Numbered from the stretch's first letter, positions 39,295-48,590 are shown. The stretch: 64,000 bases of DNA from GCA-003244245 sp050699435 (GCA_050699435.1 JBOHGM010000007.1:1-64000); one strand, 5' to 3'. Notes: a model not told the origin generated them from the sequence alone. A program made the numbers and translations.

Positions 39295-40494
39295 ATGCCG
39301 GGAACGCTGCAGCGGCTCTACACCGGGACCGGTGCGTTCGACATCGTGGGGCGTCGGCGATGGTGGTATGCGCTGACCGGGGTGCTCGTCGCGGTCTGCA
39401 TTGGTTCGATCGTGCTGCGTGGGTTCAATCTCGGAATCGACTTCGAGGGCGGCACCCGGATTCAGCTGCCTGCGGTGGGAGCACAGGGCCCGATCAGTAC
39501 CGAGCAGGTGGAGCAGGTCTTCACCGAGGCAGTCGGGGAACCACCGGCGTCAGTGCAGACCGTCGGCACCGGTGATGCAGCGAGCATCCTGGTTCGTTCC
39601 GAGACACTGGGCGCGCAGGACACGTTCGTGCTGAAGGACACCCTCTTCGAGCAACTGCAACCGCTCGGAACTGACGGCGAACCCAGCGAACAGGTGATCA
39701 GCGACAGCGCGGTGAGCGCCACCTGGGGCGGTGAAATCAGCAAAAAAGCACTGATCGCGCTCCTGGTGTTCCTCGTCCTGGTAACCATTTTCCTCGCGCT
39801 GTACTTCGAGCCCCGGATGGCGCTGGCGGCGCTGGTTGCACTGGTGCACGACGTCCTGGTGACCGCTGGCATCTACTCGCTGGTCGGCTTCGAGGTGACG
39901 CCTGCCTCGGTCATCGGCCTGCTCACCATCCTCGGGTTCTCGCTGTACGACACGGTGGTCGTGTTCGACAAGGTTCAGGAGAACACGCGCGGACTGCTCG
40001 GGCTGACCCGGCGGACCTATGGCGAGGCGGCGAACCTGGCGGTCAACCAGACCCTGATGCGTTCGATCAACACCTCGCTGATCGCGGTGCTCCCGGTGGT
40101 GGGCCTGCTGGTGGTCGGCGTCGGCCTGCTTGGCGTCGGCACGCTCAAGGATCTCGCGCTCGTGCAGATGGTCGGCATCGTGGCCGGGGCATCGTCGTCG
40201 ATCTTCCTGGCCACCCCGCTGCTGGTGGACCTCACCATGCGCAGGCCCGCCTACCAGCAACAGGCTGAGCGGGTCGGCCTGCGCCGGGAGAAGCCGGCAG
40301 GCAAGGCCGATGAACCAGGGGAGACCACGATCACCCCCGGTACTCGCCGCGAAGAGTCGCTGGCGGCGGCGTCCGGCGTTCCAGCGCGGGTCGGCAAGCC
40401 CGCTCCGGCAGGGCGTCCGCGTAAGAGCCCGGTAGGCAAGGGCGTACGGCCGTCCGGCAAGGCAGCCAAACCCGTGGGCAAGAAGCAGCGCTAA
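39295..40494 (+). CDS. secF: Protein translocase subunit SecF
   Basis: A 399-residue partner of SecD. TM1 (WWYALTGVLVAVCIGSIVLR) is followed by GFNLGIDFEGGTRIQLPAVG, the periplasmic domain, and TM2-TM6 with VIGLLTILGFSLYDTVVVFD (Asp in the relay helix) and MRSINTSLIAVLPVVGLLVV. A basic Lys/Gly/Pro tail of about 80 residues (GKPAPAGRPRKSPVGKGVRP) should lie in the cytoplasm. The ATG at 39295 starts two bases after the secD stop. No clear terminator follows, only a weak GTCACC/GGTGAC stem in the following 240 bases, which otherwise hold the promoter of the next gene. Confidence 0.95.
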   Translation: MPGTLQRLYTGTGAFDIVGRRRWWYALTGVLVAVCIGSIVLRGFNLGIDFEGGTRIQLPAVGAQGPISTEQVEQVFTEAVGEPPASVQTVGTGDAASILVRSETLGAQDTFVLKDTLFEQLQPLGTDGEPSEQVISDSAVSATWGGEISKKALIALLVFLVLVTIFLALYFEPRMALAALVALVHDVLVTAGIYSLVGFEVTPASVIGLLTILGFSLYDTVVVFDKVQENTRGLLGLTRRTYGEAANLAVNQTLMRSINTSLIAVLPVVGLLVVGVGLLGVGTLKDLALVQMVGIVAGASSSIFLATPLLVDLTMRRPAYQQQAERVGLRREKPAGKADEPGETTITPGTRREESLAAASGVPARVGKPAPAGRPRKSPVGKGVRPSGKAAKPVGKKQR

Positions 40495-40733
40495 CCTCCT
40501 TCGTCACCGGATACCGACTGGGTGACAGCGGCCCGGGCGTCGGTCCCACCGAGGGAACTACTACTCAGCGTGCTCGTTAATGACACTTTCGTACCTCTCC
40601 GGACATACTTGACGGATAGTTATCCCAGATCCTTGCCTGCGACCCCATTCGGTAGCACGCTCTGTAGCCGTGGGGTCCGGTAACACCCGGAGACGGCCGT
40701 GGGTGGCGGCTGTCGTGCCAGGGAGGAGTGGGG

Positions 40734-42290
40734 ATGACGGGGTGGGCGGTGCCGGGGTACGTCCATGTTCGGAAGGTGGGTGAGGACCAGGTTGGGAGGC
40801 GGGTGGTTGCCCGTCGCCGGATGAACCGCAGGTTGGTCTCGATCACTTACCTGTCCCAGGAGTTTCTCGCCGACGCTGAGTTCCGCAGCCGCTTCGCTGT
40901 CGAGTCCGGGCGGCTCGCGCAAGTCCGGGACGCCTCGGTGGCCCGCGTTCACCACTACGTGGAGTGCCGCGAGGGTGCTGCCGTCATCGCCGATCACGTA
41001 GCTGGGACTCCGCTGCGGGCCCTGCTTCTCGAGGAAGGCGCCGTCGCGACCGAGGCTGCCGTGGTAGTGCTCAAGGACGCGTTGCGCGGGCTGGCCGCTG
41101 GCCACGCTGCGGGTCTGGCGCACGGCGATCTCAAGCCCGAGGCCGTGATCCTCACCCGCGCAGGTCGGGCCCGGCTCGTTGACTTCGGGCTCTCCCTCCG
41201 CGACGGTCGGCGGTTACTTGCCGGGTCGACACCCTTCTACCTGGCGCCGGAGCAGTGGTATGGCGGACCGGCCACCGAGGCCGCAGACCTGTACGCGGCC
41301 ACGGTCACCTTCTTCGAGTGCCTGGTCGGCGCACCGCCCTTCCATGCCGACAGCCCGACCGGGCTCTTCGCCCGACACGAAGGCAGCGCTCCCCCGCTCG
41401 ATGCGGTGCCCGGACCGGTGCGCCAGTTGGTGCAGTGCGGACTCGCCAAGGACCCGGCGAGCCGGCCTAGCGCGCGAGGCTTGCTCACCCAGGTCGACGA
41501 GGCGGCAGTGCACGGTCTCGGCCCCGGCTGGGAGCAACGCGGTCGACGCGAGCTGAGCAGGCTCCTGGCCGGGGTGCCCAAGCCGCGGGTGGTAGATAGT
41601 GCGCAGGAGCACCCAGGCCGGGAGCGGCACGTCCGGCTCGCCGCGGTGCTGGGGAGTGCGCTGGTGTTGGCTGCGGGGCTGTCCAGCCCGCTGCTGCCCA
41701 GCGGCCCGGGTAGCGTAGCTGGCGCCGAAGGGAGGCCGCCGGTGCCGGCATTACCGTCCAGCGGCGCCGCCGAAGTCTGGGCCGAGGCTGCTCCTTCCTC
41801 GGATGCAGTGGCCGATCATGCCCCGGATCCCCAGTCCGCTGCGATGGCTGAACCCGCCGGGTCGGTTGTCGCGTGTGGCGCCCAGCCCGGCGCGGTGGCC
41901 GCTCCGGTACCTTCGGCTGGCGCGGTCCCGGCCGGTCGTGTCCCCGCCCGGCAGCACGTGCCGTCTCCCATCATCCCGACACCGAGCAGCACCCCAGCAC
42001 CGAGCAGCACCCCGACACCGAGCAGCACCCCAGCACCGAGCAGCACCCCGACACCGAGCAGCACCCCAGCACCGAGCAGCACCCCAGCACCGAGCAGCAC
42101 CCCAGCACCGAGCAGCACCCCAGCACCGAGCAGCACACCGCCACCGGAATCGGAGGAGGAACCGACGGTGTCGCCTCCAGGGAAGCCTGAACCGCAGGAG
42201 CCGTCCGGGCCGGGTGCCGAGGAGCCCACACCACCGGTGGCGCAGGCAGCTTTGCCGGACACCGATGCAGCGGGTGCTGCCAACTGCTGA
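40734..42290 (+). CDS. Ser/Thr kinase-like membrane protein, probable pseudokinase
   Basis: A 518-residue protein; the ATG follows GGGAGGAG. Residues 10-260 have a protein kinase fold: HGDLKPEAVIL in the catalytic loop (Asp132, Lys134), LVDFGLS (Asp150) and a PE motif in YLAPEQW. However, the glycine loop is absent, the VAIK lysine is replaced (VSIT, Thr38), and the Mg-binding Asn of the catalytic loop is Ala137. A transmembrane helix (RLAAVLGSALVLAAGLSSPL, about residue 305) is followed by an exported Pro/Ser/Thr stalk of nine PSSTPA/T repeats and a tail ending in Cys. It occupies the slot of Rv2585c between secF and apt. A signalling or scaffold role is inferred. Confidence 0.8.
   Translation: MTGWAVPGYVHVRKVGEDQVGRRVVARRRMNRRLVSITYLSQEFLADAEFRSRFAVESGRLAQVRDASVARVHHYVECREGAAVIADHVAGTPLRALLLEEGAVATEAAVVVLKDALRGLAAGHAAGLAHGDLKPEAVILTRAGRARLVDFGLSLRDGRRLLAGSTPFYLAPEQWYGGPATEAADLYAATVTFFECLVGAPPFHADSPTGLFARHEGSAPPLDAVPGPVRQLVQCGLAKDPASRPSARGLLTQVDEAAVHGLGPGWEQRGRRELSRLLAGVPKPRVVDSAQEHPGRERHVRLAAVLGSALVLAAGLSSPLLPSGPGSVAGAEGRPPVPALPSSGAAEVWAEAAPSSDAVADHAPDPQSAAMAEPAGSVVACGAQPGAVAAPVPSAGAVPAGRVPARQHVPSPIIPTPSSTPAPSSTPTPSSTPAPSSTPTPSSTPAPSSTPAPSSTPAPSSTPAPSSTPPPESEEEPTVSPPGKPEPQEPSGPGAEEPTPPVAQAALPDTDAAGAANC
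41982..42143 (+). repeat. Nine tandem 18-bp units encoding PSSTPA/PSSTPT
   Basis: The unit CCGAGCAGCACCCCAGCA repeats nine times with A/C changes at one position, inside the kinase-like gene. Being 18 bp, changes in copy number keep the frame, so stalk length could vary between strains. It is a coding microsatellite-like array, not a CRISPR, since there are no unique spacers. Confidence 0.9.
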
Positions 42291-42363
42291 ACGGCCGAAG
42301 GGCGCTCGGACGACACGACCTGGAAGCGGCGAACCGGGAGGTCGCACCGGTAGGGTCCACGGT

Positions 42364-42903
42364 GTGCGCTCCGGGTCGAACATCAACGACCTGCGGACCA
42401 TGATCCTCTCACTGGTCCGCGAGATCCCCGATTTCCCGGAACCCGGCGTGCTCTTTCGGGACCTCGGTCCAGCGTTCGCCGACGCAACTGCGTTCCGGGC
42501 ACTGGTCGACGCGCTGGTCGCGCCCGCGCCGGAGGTCGACGTGGTGGTCGGGGTAGAAGCCCGCGGTTTCCTGCTGGGAGCCGCGGCTGGCTACGCGCTA
42601 CGAGCCGGTGTGGTCGGGGTTCGCAAGCCGGACAAGCTCCCCGTGGTCGCCGATCGTGAGGCATACGCCCTGGAGTACGGCACTGCCACGCTGGAGTTGG
42701 CGGACGGCGTGCTGCGTCCCGGGCAGCGGGCCTTGGTGGTGGACGACGTCCTGGCCACCGGGGGCACGGTGGCCGCGACCTGCGCGCTGGTGGAGCGCGC
42801 TGGGGTTACGGTCAACGGGATCGCGGTGGTGCTGGAGATCGCGGCGCTGCGTGGCCGGGAGCGGCTGGCACCTCGCCCAGTCCATGTCCTGCTCACGATC
42901 TGA
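42364..42903 (+). CDS. apt: Adenine phosphoribosyltransferase
   Basis: A 179-residue purine-salvage enzyme that converts adenine and PRPP to AMP. It has the start IREIPDFPEPGVLFRDLGP-type region (LVREIPDFPEPGVLFRDLGP), VVGVEARGFLLGAAAGYALR, VGVRKPDKLP and the PRPP loop RALVVDDVLATGGTVAAT. The GTG at 42364 is used. An ATG 12 codons later (MILSLVREIPDF) would give a product closer to the usual length and cannot be excluded. It lies directly before rel as in Mycobacterium. Confidence 0.95.
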   Translation: MRSGSNINDLRTMILSLVREIPDFPEPGVLFRDLGPAFADATAFRALVDALVAPAPEVDVVVGVEARGFLLGAAAGYALRAGVVGVRKPDKLPVVADREAYALEYGTATLELADGVLRPGQRALVVDDVLATGGTVAATCALVERAGVTVNGIAVVLEIAALRGRERLAPRPVHVLLTI

Positions 42904-42998
42904 CCGAACGGGGGCACCCCGGTTGCCCAGGTCGTTCAGGTCTGGGGGTGGGCGCGGCGGTAGGCTGGCGACTTGACCGGTCAGCACGTGGCGGGAGA

Positions 42999-45317
42999 AT
43001 GCGGTTGAGCCAGGACCTGCAGCGCACGGCTGCACTGCCGGTCGACCTCGATACGGCGGTCCGGGAGCGACCGCCTTCTGCGACCCGGCGGGTTCGGGCG
43101 CGGCTTGCGCGGCGGATCACCGCGCAGCGCCCCGGCCTGATCAAGCAGGTGCTCGAACCGCTCGCCGCGGTGCACCGTGAGTTGCATCCCAAGGCTGACC
43201 TCGCGCTGTTGCAGCGGGCCTACGACGTCGCCGAGGAGAAGCACTCCCACCAGCTGCGCAAGTCTGGCGATCCCTACATCACCCATCCGCTCGCGGTCTC
43301 GACAATCCTCGCCGAGTTAGGGATGGACACCACCACGCTGGTGGCGGCGCTGCTGCACGACACGGTCGAGGACACCGACTATTCGCTGGTTCGGCTGACC
43401 CAGGACTTCGGTGACGAGGTTGCGCAGCTCGTCGACGGCGTCACCAAGCTCGACAAGGTCAAGCTCGGCGCGGCTGCCGAAGCCGAGACCATCCGCAAGA
43501 TGGTCATCGCCATGGCGCGGGACCCGCGGGTGCTGGTGATCAAGCTGGCGGACCGCCTGCACAACATGCGTACGATGCGCTTCCTGCCACCGGAGAAGCA
43601 GGCGCGCAAGGCGAAGGAGACCCTAGAAGTCCTCGCCCCACTGGCGCACCGGCTGGGCATGGCCACTATCAAGTGGGAGCTCGAGGACCTCTCCTTCGCG
43701 ATCCTGCACCCGAAGAAGTACGACGAGATCGTGCGCCTGGTAGCCAACCGTGCCCCGTCCCGGGACACCTACCTGCGGACTGTGATCGAGGAGGTCTCCG
43801 CGCGGCTGTCCGGCTCGCGGATCAACGCCACCGTGGAAGGCAGGCCCAAGCACTACTACTCGATCTACCAGAAAATGATCGTCCGCGGCCGGGACTTCGA
43901 CGACATCCACGACCTGGTCGGCGTGCGGGTTCTGGTGGAGGACGTGCGTGACTGTTACGCCGCGGTCGGTGTGGTGCACTCGGTGTGGCAGCCGATGCCG
44001 GGCCGGTTCAAGGACTACGTCGCGCAGCCACGATTCGGGGTGTACCAATCCCTGCACACCACGGTGATCGGGCCGGACGGCAAGCCGTTGGAGGTGCAGA
44101 TCCGCACTCGCGAAATGCACCGCACCGCGGAGTACGGCATCGCCGCGCACTGGCGGTACAAGGAGACCCGGGGCACCCACAACGGTGCCGTCGATGTGGA
44201 CGAGATGGCCTGGATACGCCAGCTGCTGGACTGGCAGCGGGAGGCCGCCGACCCCGGCGAGTTCCTCGACCAGTTGCGCTACGACCTGGCGACCCGCGAG
44301 ATCTTCGTGTTCACGCCCAAGGGAGACGTCATCACGCTGCCTGCGGGTTCCACGCCGGTCGATTTCGCCTACGCCGTGCACACCGAGGTCGGCAACCGGT
44401 GCATCGGCGCCCGGGTCAACGGCCGGCTCGTTGCGCTGGAACGGCAGCTGGAGAACGGCGAGGTCGTCGAGATCTTCACCTCGAAGGCCGAAGGCGCCGG
44501 ACCGAGCCGGGACTGGCTGTCCATCGTCGCTTCGCCGCGGGCCCGGGCGAAGATCAAGCAGTGGTTCGCCAAGGAGCGTCGGGAGGAGGCCATCGAGCTC
44601 GGCAAGGACGCCATCGCCAAGGAACTGCGGCGGGCGGGTCTGCCGGTGCAGCGGCTGGTCTCCGCCGAGTCGATGGTCGCCGTGTCCCGCGAGCTCCGGT
44701 TTCCCGACGTCAGCGCGCTGTATGCCGCCGTCGGCGAGCACCATGCCTCGTCTCGCCACGTAGTACAGCGGTTGATCGCGCTGCTCGGCGGTGAGGAGGG
44801 CGCCGATGAGGTGCTGGCCGAGCGGGCCACGCCGTCCACTGTCCAGCGTCGGCGGGCGGTTACCGACTCCGGCGTGCTGGTTCGCGGCGCCGGGGATGTC
44901 TACGCCAAACTCGCCCGCTGTTGCACCCCGGTGCCCGGTGACGAGATCCTGGGATTCGTCACCCGCGGCGGCGGGGTCAGTGTGCACCGCACCGACTGCA
45001 CCAACGCCGACTCGCTGCGGGCCGAGCCCGAGCGGCTGTGCGATGTGGAGTGGGCGCCCTCGTCGTCTTCGGTCTTCCTGGTCGCGATCCAGGTGGAGGC
45101 GCTGGATCGGCATCGGCTGCTCTCCGACGTCACCAAAGTGCTCGCTGACGAGCGGGTGAACATCCTGTCCGCTTCGGTGACCACCTCACACGACCGGGTG
45201 GCGGTGAGCCGGTTCTCCTTCGAGATGGGCGACCCGAAACATCTCGGGCACGTGTTGCGTGCGGTTCGCAATATCGAGGGCGTCTACGACGTCTATCGGG
45301 TCACCTCATCGAACTGA
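42999..45317 (+). CDS. rel: Bifunctional (p)ppGpp synthetase/hydrolase
   Basis: A 772-residue stringent-response enzyme that makes and degrades (p)ppGpp. The HD hydrolase has LLHDTVEDTDYSLVRLTQDF and ADRLHNMRTMRFLPPEKQAR. The synthetase region contains YYSIYQKMIVRGRDFDDIHD and GVRVLVEDVRDCYAAVGVVH. TGS (VFTPKGDVITLPAGSTPVDF), a Cys-containing zinc-finger region (KLARCCTPVPGDEILGFVTR) and a C-terminal ACT domain follow, so it senses ribosome state as a long RSH protein. The ATG at 42999 is preferred, though the ribosome site GGGAG is close. The sequence upstream of it in frame has no RSH similarity. Confidence 0.96.
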   Translation: MRLSQDLQRTAALPVDLDTAVRERPPSATRRVRARLARRITAQRPGLIKQVLEPLAAVHRELHPKADLALLQRAYDVAEEKHSHQLRKSGDPYITHPLAVSTILAELGMDTTTLVAALLHDTVEDTDYSLVRLTQDFGDEVAQLVDGVTKLDKVKLGAAAEAETIRKMVIAMARDPRVLVIKLADRLHNMRTMRFLPPEKQARKAKETLEVLAPLAHRLGMATIKWELEDLSFAILHPKKYDEIVRLVANRAPSRDTYLRTVIEEVSARLSGSRINATVEGRPKHYYSIYQKMIVRGRDFDDIHDLVGVRVLVEDVRDCYAAVGVVHSVWQPMPGRFKDYVAQPRFGVYQSLHTTVIGPDGKPLEVQIRTREMHRTAEYGIAAHWRYKETRGTHNGAVDVDEMAWIRQLLDWQREAADPGEFLDQLRYDLATREIFVFTPKGDVITLPAGSTPVDFAYAVHTEVGNRCIGARVNGRLVALERQLENGEVVEIFTSKAEGAGPSRDWLSIVASPRARAKIKQWFAKERREEAIELGKDAIAKELRRAGLPVQRLVSAESMVAVSRELRFPDVSALYAAVGEHHASSRHVVQRLIALLGGEEGADEVLAERATPSTVQRRRAVTDSGVLVRGAGDVYAKLARCCTPVPGDEILGFVTRGGGVSVHRTDCTNADSLRAEPERLCDVEWAPSSSSVFLVAIQVEALDRHRLLSDVTKVLADERVNILSASVTTSHDRVAVSRFSFEMGDPKHLGHVLRAVRNIEGVYDVYRVTSSN

Positions 45318-45324
45318 CCTTCGT

Positions 45325-45349
45325 GTTCCTACCCTGCTCGGCAGGTCTT
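45325..45349 (-). repeat. Divergent inverted copy of the hairpin repeat
   Basis: Read on the minus strand it begins AAGACCTGC and continues GAGCAGGGTAGGAAC, matching the AGACCTGC-N3-GCAGGGT core of the ruvB-yajC array. CCTGC/GCAGG gives the same 5-bp stem. It lies between rel and the GT-C-like gene, where it may act as a terminator. Confidence 0.5.
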
Positions 45350-45374
45350 GTATGCCGTCTGGCACCATGTCGCG

Positions 45375-46889
45375 ATGGTCGCAGCTGAGAATCGTGTGTC
45401 GATTCGGAGGAGCCCTGCAGCGCCCGCCTGGGTGAACCCGGTGGCTGTCTGTGGCATCGCTGGCGCCCTGGCCGGGGGCCTGTTGTTCCTGATCGCTCAT
45501 CGCGGATTAAGTGACGACGGTTACATCACAATAGACTACGCGCGGAACCTTGCATTCCACGGGCATTGGGGGGTCATCCCCTCGCTGACGGCGAACACCG
45601 CCACGTCGCCGCTGACTGTGGGCCTGCTGGCGGCGATCACGGCGGTGGTGCGCGCGCCGGTGCTGGCGGTGGGACTGCTGTTGATGGCCACCACAGCGGC
45701 CTCCGCAATATGGCTGCTGCGCATCGCGGAGCTGACTCGGCTGTCCCGGTGGCTACTACCGGCGCTCGGGGTGGGGCTGCTGCTGTCCAGCCCGCTGCTT
45801 GCTTCCACGGTTGGCCTGGAGACCTACCTTTGCATCGCGCTGTTCATCGGCCTGGTGCGCTATGCATTAGCAGGGCGGTGGCTAGCCACCGGAATTGTTA
45901 GCGGACTTCTGATCCTGGGTCGGCCTGACCTCGCCGTGGTCGATGTCGTCGTCGTGCTGGCCGTGGCCGCGGCCCGGCGCCGGGCGCTGCGCAGCGGCCT
46001 GGTCGCGGTGGCGGTCGCAGCACCCTGGTATCTCTTCAGCTGGTTCGTGTTCGGCTCTGTGCTGCCGGACACATTTTTTCTGAAGACCTATGGTCAAGGG
46101 TGGGTGGGCGTCCACTTCGCCACCGGACCGCTGGCGTATCTGACGTGGCACCCGCTGGCGGCCGCTCTTACCTGGCTGGCTGCTGTATGTGGCCTGGTGG
46201 CGCTGGTCGGCTGGGCAGCGCTGGCCGTTCTGCGACGAGGCGTGGTTACTACCGGTGCGGGTCAGGCCGCAGTCTCGTTCGGGCTCGGCGGAATTGCCCA
46301 TGCGGCGGTTTTCGCCATACTGAGGACTCCGCCGTCCCACTGGTATTATGGACCTGTCGTCGCTGGTCTTGTCCTGTGCGCGGCGGTGACTGCGCTGGTC
46401 GTGGTTCGATCCTATCGGGTTACCAGCTTTCGCGGTGTAGCCGCGCTCGGGTCGGTGTCCCTGGTGATACTGGCCGCGGCCGGTTACGAGGTGGTGCGGG
46501 GCGTGCCGTGGGAGACGGCACCTTTTGACACCAACTGGGCCACCCCCGCCGAGTACCAGCGCGCCGGCGAAGACATTTCCAAGATGATACCCGGTGCAAC
46601 AGTGCTGAGCCCCAGAGAGGTCGGCACATTGGCCTATTACTGCGACTGTGAGATAGTCGATTTCATATCCGACCCGGGACGCACTGAACATGACATTTCC
46701 CGCCATATGCAACAGTCCGGTCCCCTCATACGCCAGCTATTTAAGCTGAACTACATGCACCGGGTTGCGGCAGCACCTAAGCCGGCGGAGTACGTACTGG
46801 TGTGGGAGGAGACGTGCGTGAACGCGATCGGTGAGTGGCCGAGCAGTTACGGGTCCGGCACTCTCTGCCTCAAGAAAGTTCTTCCGTGA
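45375..46889 (+). CDS. Polytopic membrane protein, GT-C glycosyltransferase-like
   Basis: About 504 residues with roughly ten hydrophobic helices. The first external loop has LSDDGYITIDYARNLAFHGH, an acidic motif in the position of the GT-C catalytic loop, followed by TSPLTVGLLAAI. LILGRPDLAVVDVVVVL and FVFGSVLPDTFFLKTYGQGW are also typical of arabinofuranosyl or mannosyl transferases using polyprenyl-phosphate sugars. The substrate is unknown. Codon use late in the gene is less GC-biased, and the gene interrupts the usual rel-cyclophilin neighbourhood, so it may be acquired. The ATG at 45375 is a choice. A TTG nine codons upstream is open. No good ribosome site is visible. Confidence 0.65.
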   Translation: MVAAENRVSIRRSPAAPAWVNPVAVCGIAGALAGGLLFLIAHRGLSDDGYITIDYARNLAFHGHWGVIPSLTANTATSPLTVGLLAAITAVVRAPVLAVGLLLMATTAASAIWLLRIAELTRLSRWLLPALGVGLLLSSPLLASTVGLETYLCIALFIGLVRYALAGRWLATGIVSGLLILGRPDLAVVDVVVVLAVAAARRRALRSGLVAVAVAAPWYLFSWFVFGSVLPDTFFLKTYGQGWVGVHFATGPLAYLTWHPLAAALTWLAAVCGLVALVGWAALAVLRRGVVTTGAGQAAVSFGLGGIAHAAVFAILRTPPSHWYYGPVVAGLVLCAAVTALVVVRSYRVTSFRGVAALGSVSLVILAAAGYEVVRGVPWETAPFDTNWATPAEYQRAGEDISKMIPGATVLSPREVGTLAYYCDCEIVDFISDPGRTEHDISRHMQQSGPLIRQLFKLNYMHRVAAAPKPAEYVLVWEETCVNAIGEWPSSYGSGTLCLKKVLP

Positions 46890-46898
46890 TGCACCGTT

Positions 46899-47771
46899 TC
46901 AGCTATTCACCTGAACGGACTGCAGCGTGACCGGCTTGTTGGGCTTGCCACCGCCGGGGGAGGGTTCCAGGGACCCGTCGTCGCCTGCCTGGGCTATCCG
47001 GTCGATCACCTGCAGGCTCTCGGGGGAGATGGTGGCGAAGACGGTATAGCTGGCGGGGAGCGCAGCGTCGCCGTAGATGAGGAAGAACTGGCTTCCGCCG
47101 CTGTCAGGTTGGCCGGTATTGGCCATCGCGACGTAGCCGCGTCCGTAGGTCAATCCGGGGAAGACCTCGTCGGGGATGGTGTAGCCGGGCCCGCCGTTGC
47201 CCTGGCCGGTGGGGTCGCCGCATTGCAGAACCTGCAGACCGGGGTTGGTGACCAGGCGGTGACATGGGCTGTCGTGGTAGAAGCCTTGAGTGGCGAGGCT
47301 GGTGAAGCTGCGCACCGTGCAGGGGGCCAGTGCCCGGTTCAGGGTGAGCGCGATCGGGCCTGCGGAGGTCTGCAGGGTGGCCTGCAGGGTGCCCTCGGCC
47401 GAGGTCGGGCCCGCCGGTGGAGGTGTCACCGGCTTGGCCGCAGGCTGTGGGCTGGGCGGGTATTGACAGTTCACCGTGGCAGGCAGCGGTTCAGGACGGG
47501 TCGGTGCTGGTAATGCCTCGGCGGGGATCGGCGGAGACTCGCTGCTCGGTGCTGGCTGGAGCGGCGGTACGGACGGTTCAGCAGCGGTGTTGGTCTGCTC
47601 CCCGCTGCTGAGGAAGCTAATCAGGACGACAAGCCCGACCACGAGCACGACGGCCGCGGCGCTGCCGATCACCGCGTACATCCGGCGCCGCCTGGCGCGC
47701 TTCGCGCGGCGGGCAAGCTGGCGGTCGAGTTTGCGCTTCGCGGCCTCGCGGCGCTGCTCGTTGGTGGGCAC
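46899..47771 (-). CDS. Peptidyl-prolyl cis-trans isomerase (cyclophilin), membrane-anchored
   Basis: A 290-residue protein. A basic N-terminus (RRKLD-type, RRAKRARRRRMYAVIG) is followed by one transmembrane helix (AAAVVLVVGLVVLISFLSSG) and a Pro-rich linker, then an extracytoplasmic cyclophilin domain (residues 120-285) with GFYHDSPCHRLV, PGYTIPDEVF, GRGYVAMANTGQPDSGGSQF and YTVFATISPESLQVIDRIAQ. It should speed prolyl isomerisation of exported proteins. The GTG at 47771 follows ACAGGAGTCCGG. Equivalent to Rv2582 by position between rel and the MBL hydrolase, but transcribed divergently from the latter. Confidence 0.93.
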   Translation of the reverse strand: MPTNEQRREAAKRKLDRQLARRAKRARRRRMYAVIGSAAAVVLVVGLVVLISFLSSGEQTNTAAEPSVPPLQPAPSSESPPIPAEALPAPTRPEPLPATVNCQYPPSPQPAAKPVTPPPAGPTSAEGTLQATLQTSAGPIALTLNRALAPCTVRSFTSLATQGFYHDSPCHRLVTNPGLQVLQCGDPTGQGNGGPGYTIPDEVFPGLTYGRGYVAMANTGQPDSGGSQFFLIYGDAALPASYTVFATISPESLQVIDRIAQAGDDGSLEPSPGGGKPNKPVTLQSVQVNS

Positions 47772-47900
47772 CCGGACTCCTGTAACTCGGCGGTGATCGC
47801 CGGGCAGTCTAGGCGGGCGGCCTGTGAAGCGGGCGTCGGGCTCGCCGCGTTGGCGCTCGTTAGGCTGGCGGTGTCCCCCTCCGCAGCGGAAAGGGTCGCC

Positions 47901-48590
47901 GTGCTTGTCGCTGGCTTTCCGACCGGCTCCTTCCAGGCCAACTGCTTCGTGCTGGCGGCCGATGCGGGTGGCCCGTGCGTGGTGGTCGATCCGGGCGAGG
48001 GCGCCGAACAGCGCCTGGACGAATTGCTGCGTCAGCACCGGCTCGACCCGGTGGCGGTGCTGCTCACCCATGGGCACTTCGATCATGTCTTCGCGGTGGC
48101 CCCGGTGTGTGATGGCAACGACATCCCCGCCTGGATCCACCCCGAAGACCGGATGCTGCTGACCGACCCGCTGCGCGGACTGTCCGCCGATGCGCGGCAG
48201 TTCTTCGGTGGCCGAGTGGAGCTCCGTGAGCCGCGCGAGGTGCGCACTCTCGATGACGGGATGTCTCTGGAGCTGGCCGGGTTGACCCTCGTTGTCGACC
48301 ACACGCCGGGCCATACCCGCGGCTCGGTGACCTACCGGTCGGCGACCGAGGGGGGACGAGGTCTGCTGGTCTCCGGTGACACCCTGTTCGCCGGTTCCAT
48401 CGGACGCACCGACTTGCCGAGCGGCGACCACCAGCAGATCCTCGCCTCGCTGCGGAACAAGGTCCTCGTGCTGGACGACGACACGGTCGTGCTGCCCGGC
48501 CACGGCCCTGCCACCACGGTCGGCAAGGAACGCGCCAGCAACCCATTCCTGCACGGCCCTGCCACACCCCGGATGCCTCGGGGGCTATGA
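47901..48590 (+). CDS. MBL-fold metallo-hydrolase (glyoxalase II-like)
   Basis: A 229-residue hydrolase. It has the metal motif LLTHGHFDHVFAV (HxHxDH), plus VVDHTPGHTRGSVTYRS, LLVSGDTLFAGSIGRTDLPS and TVVLPGHGPATTVGKERASN. This arrangement is the glyoxalase II/thiolesterase type, and the natural substrate is not known. The GTG at 47901 is chosen because GGAAAGGGTC lies upstream and the family begins with LVAGFPTGSFQANCFVL. In most actinobacteria hisS follows directly. Here an AICE-type remnant follows on the opposite strand, 31 bases away. Confidence 0.92.
   Translation: MLVAGFPTGSFQANCFVLAADAGGPCVVVDPGEGAEQRLDELLRQHRLDPVAVLLTHGHFDHVFAVAPVCDGNDIPAWIHPEDRMLLTDPLRGLSADARQFFGGRVELREPREVRTLDDGMSLELAGLTLVVDHTPGHTRGSVTYRSATEGGRGLLVSGDTLFAGSIGRTDLPSGDHQQILASLRNKVLVLDDDTVVLPGHGPATTVGKERASNPFLHGPATPRMPRGL

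Noticed and set aside
40495..40733. Hidden small gene between secF and the kinase-like gene
   Set aside because: Frames are short, without ribosome sites or conserved-looking sequence. The region is best read as promoter DNA with a weak stem.
41982..42143. Regular repeats suggesting a CRISPR array
   Set aside because: There are no unique spacers, the unit is 18 bp, and it is in frame inside a gene encoding PSSTP repeats.
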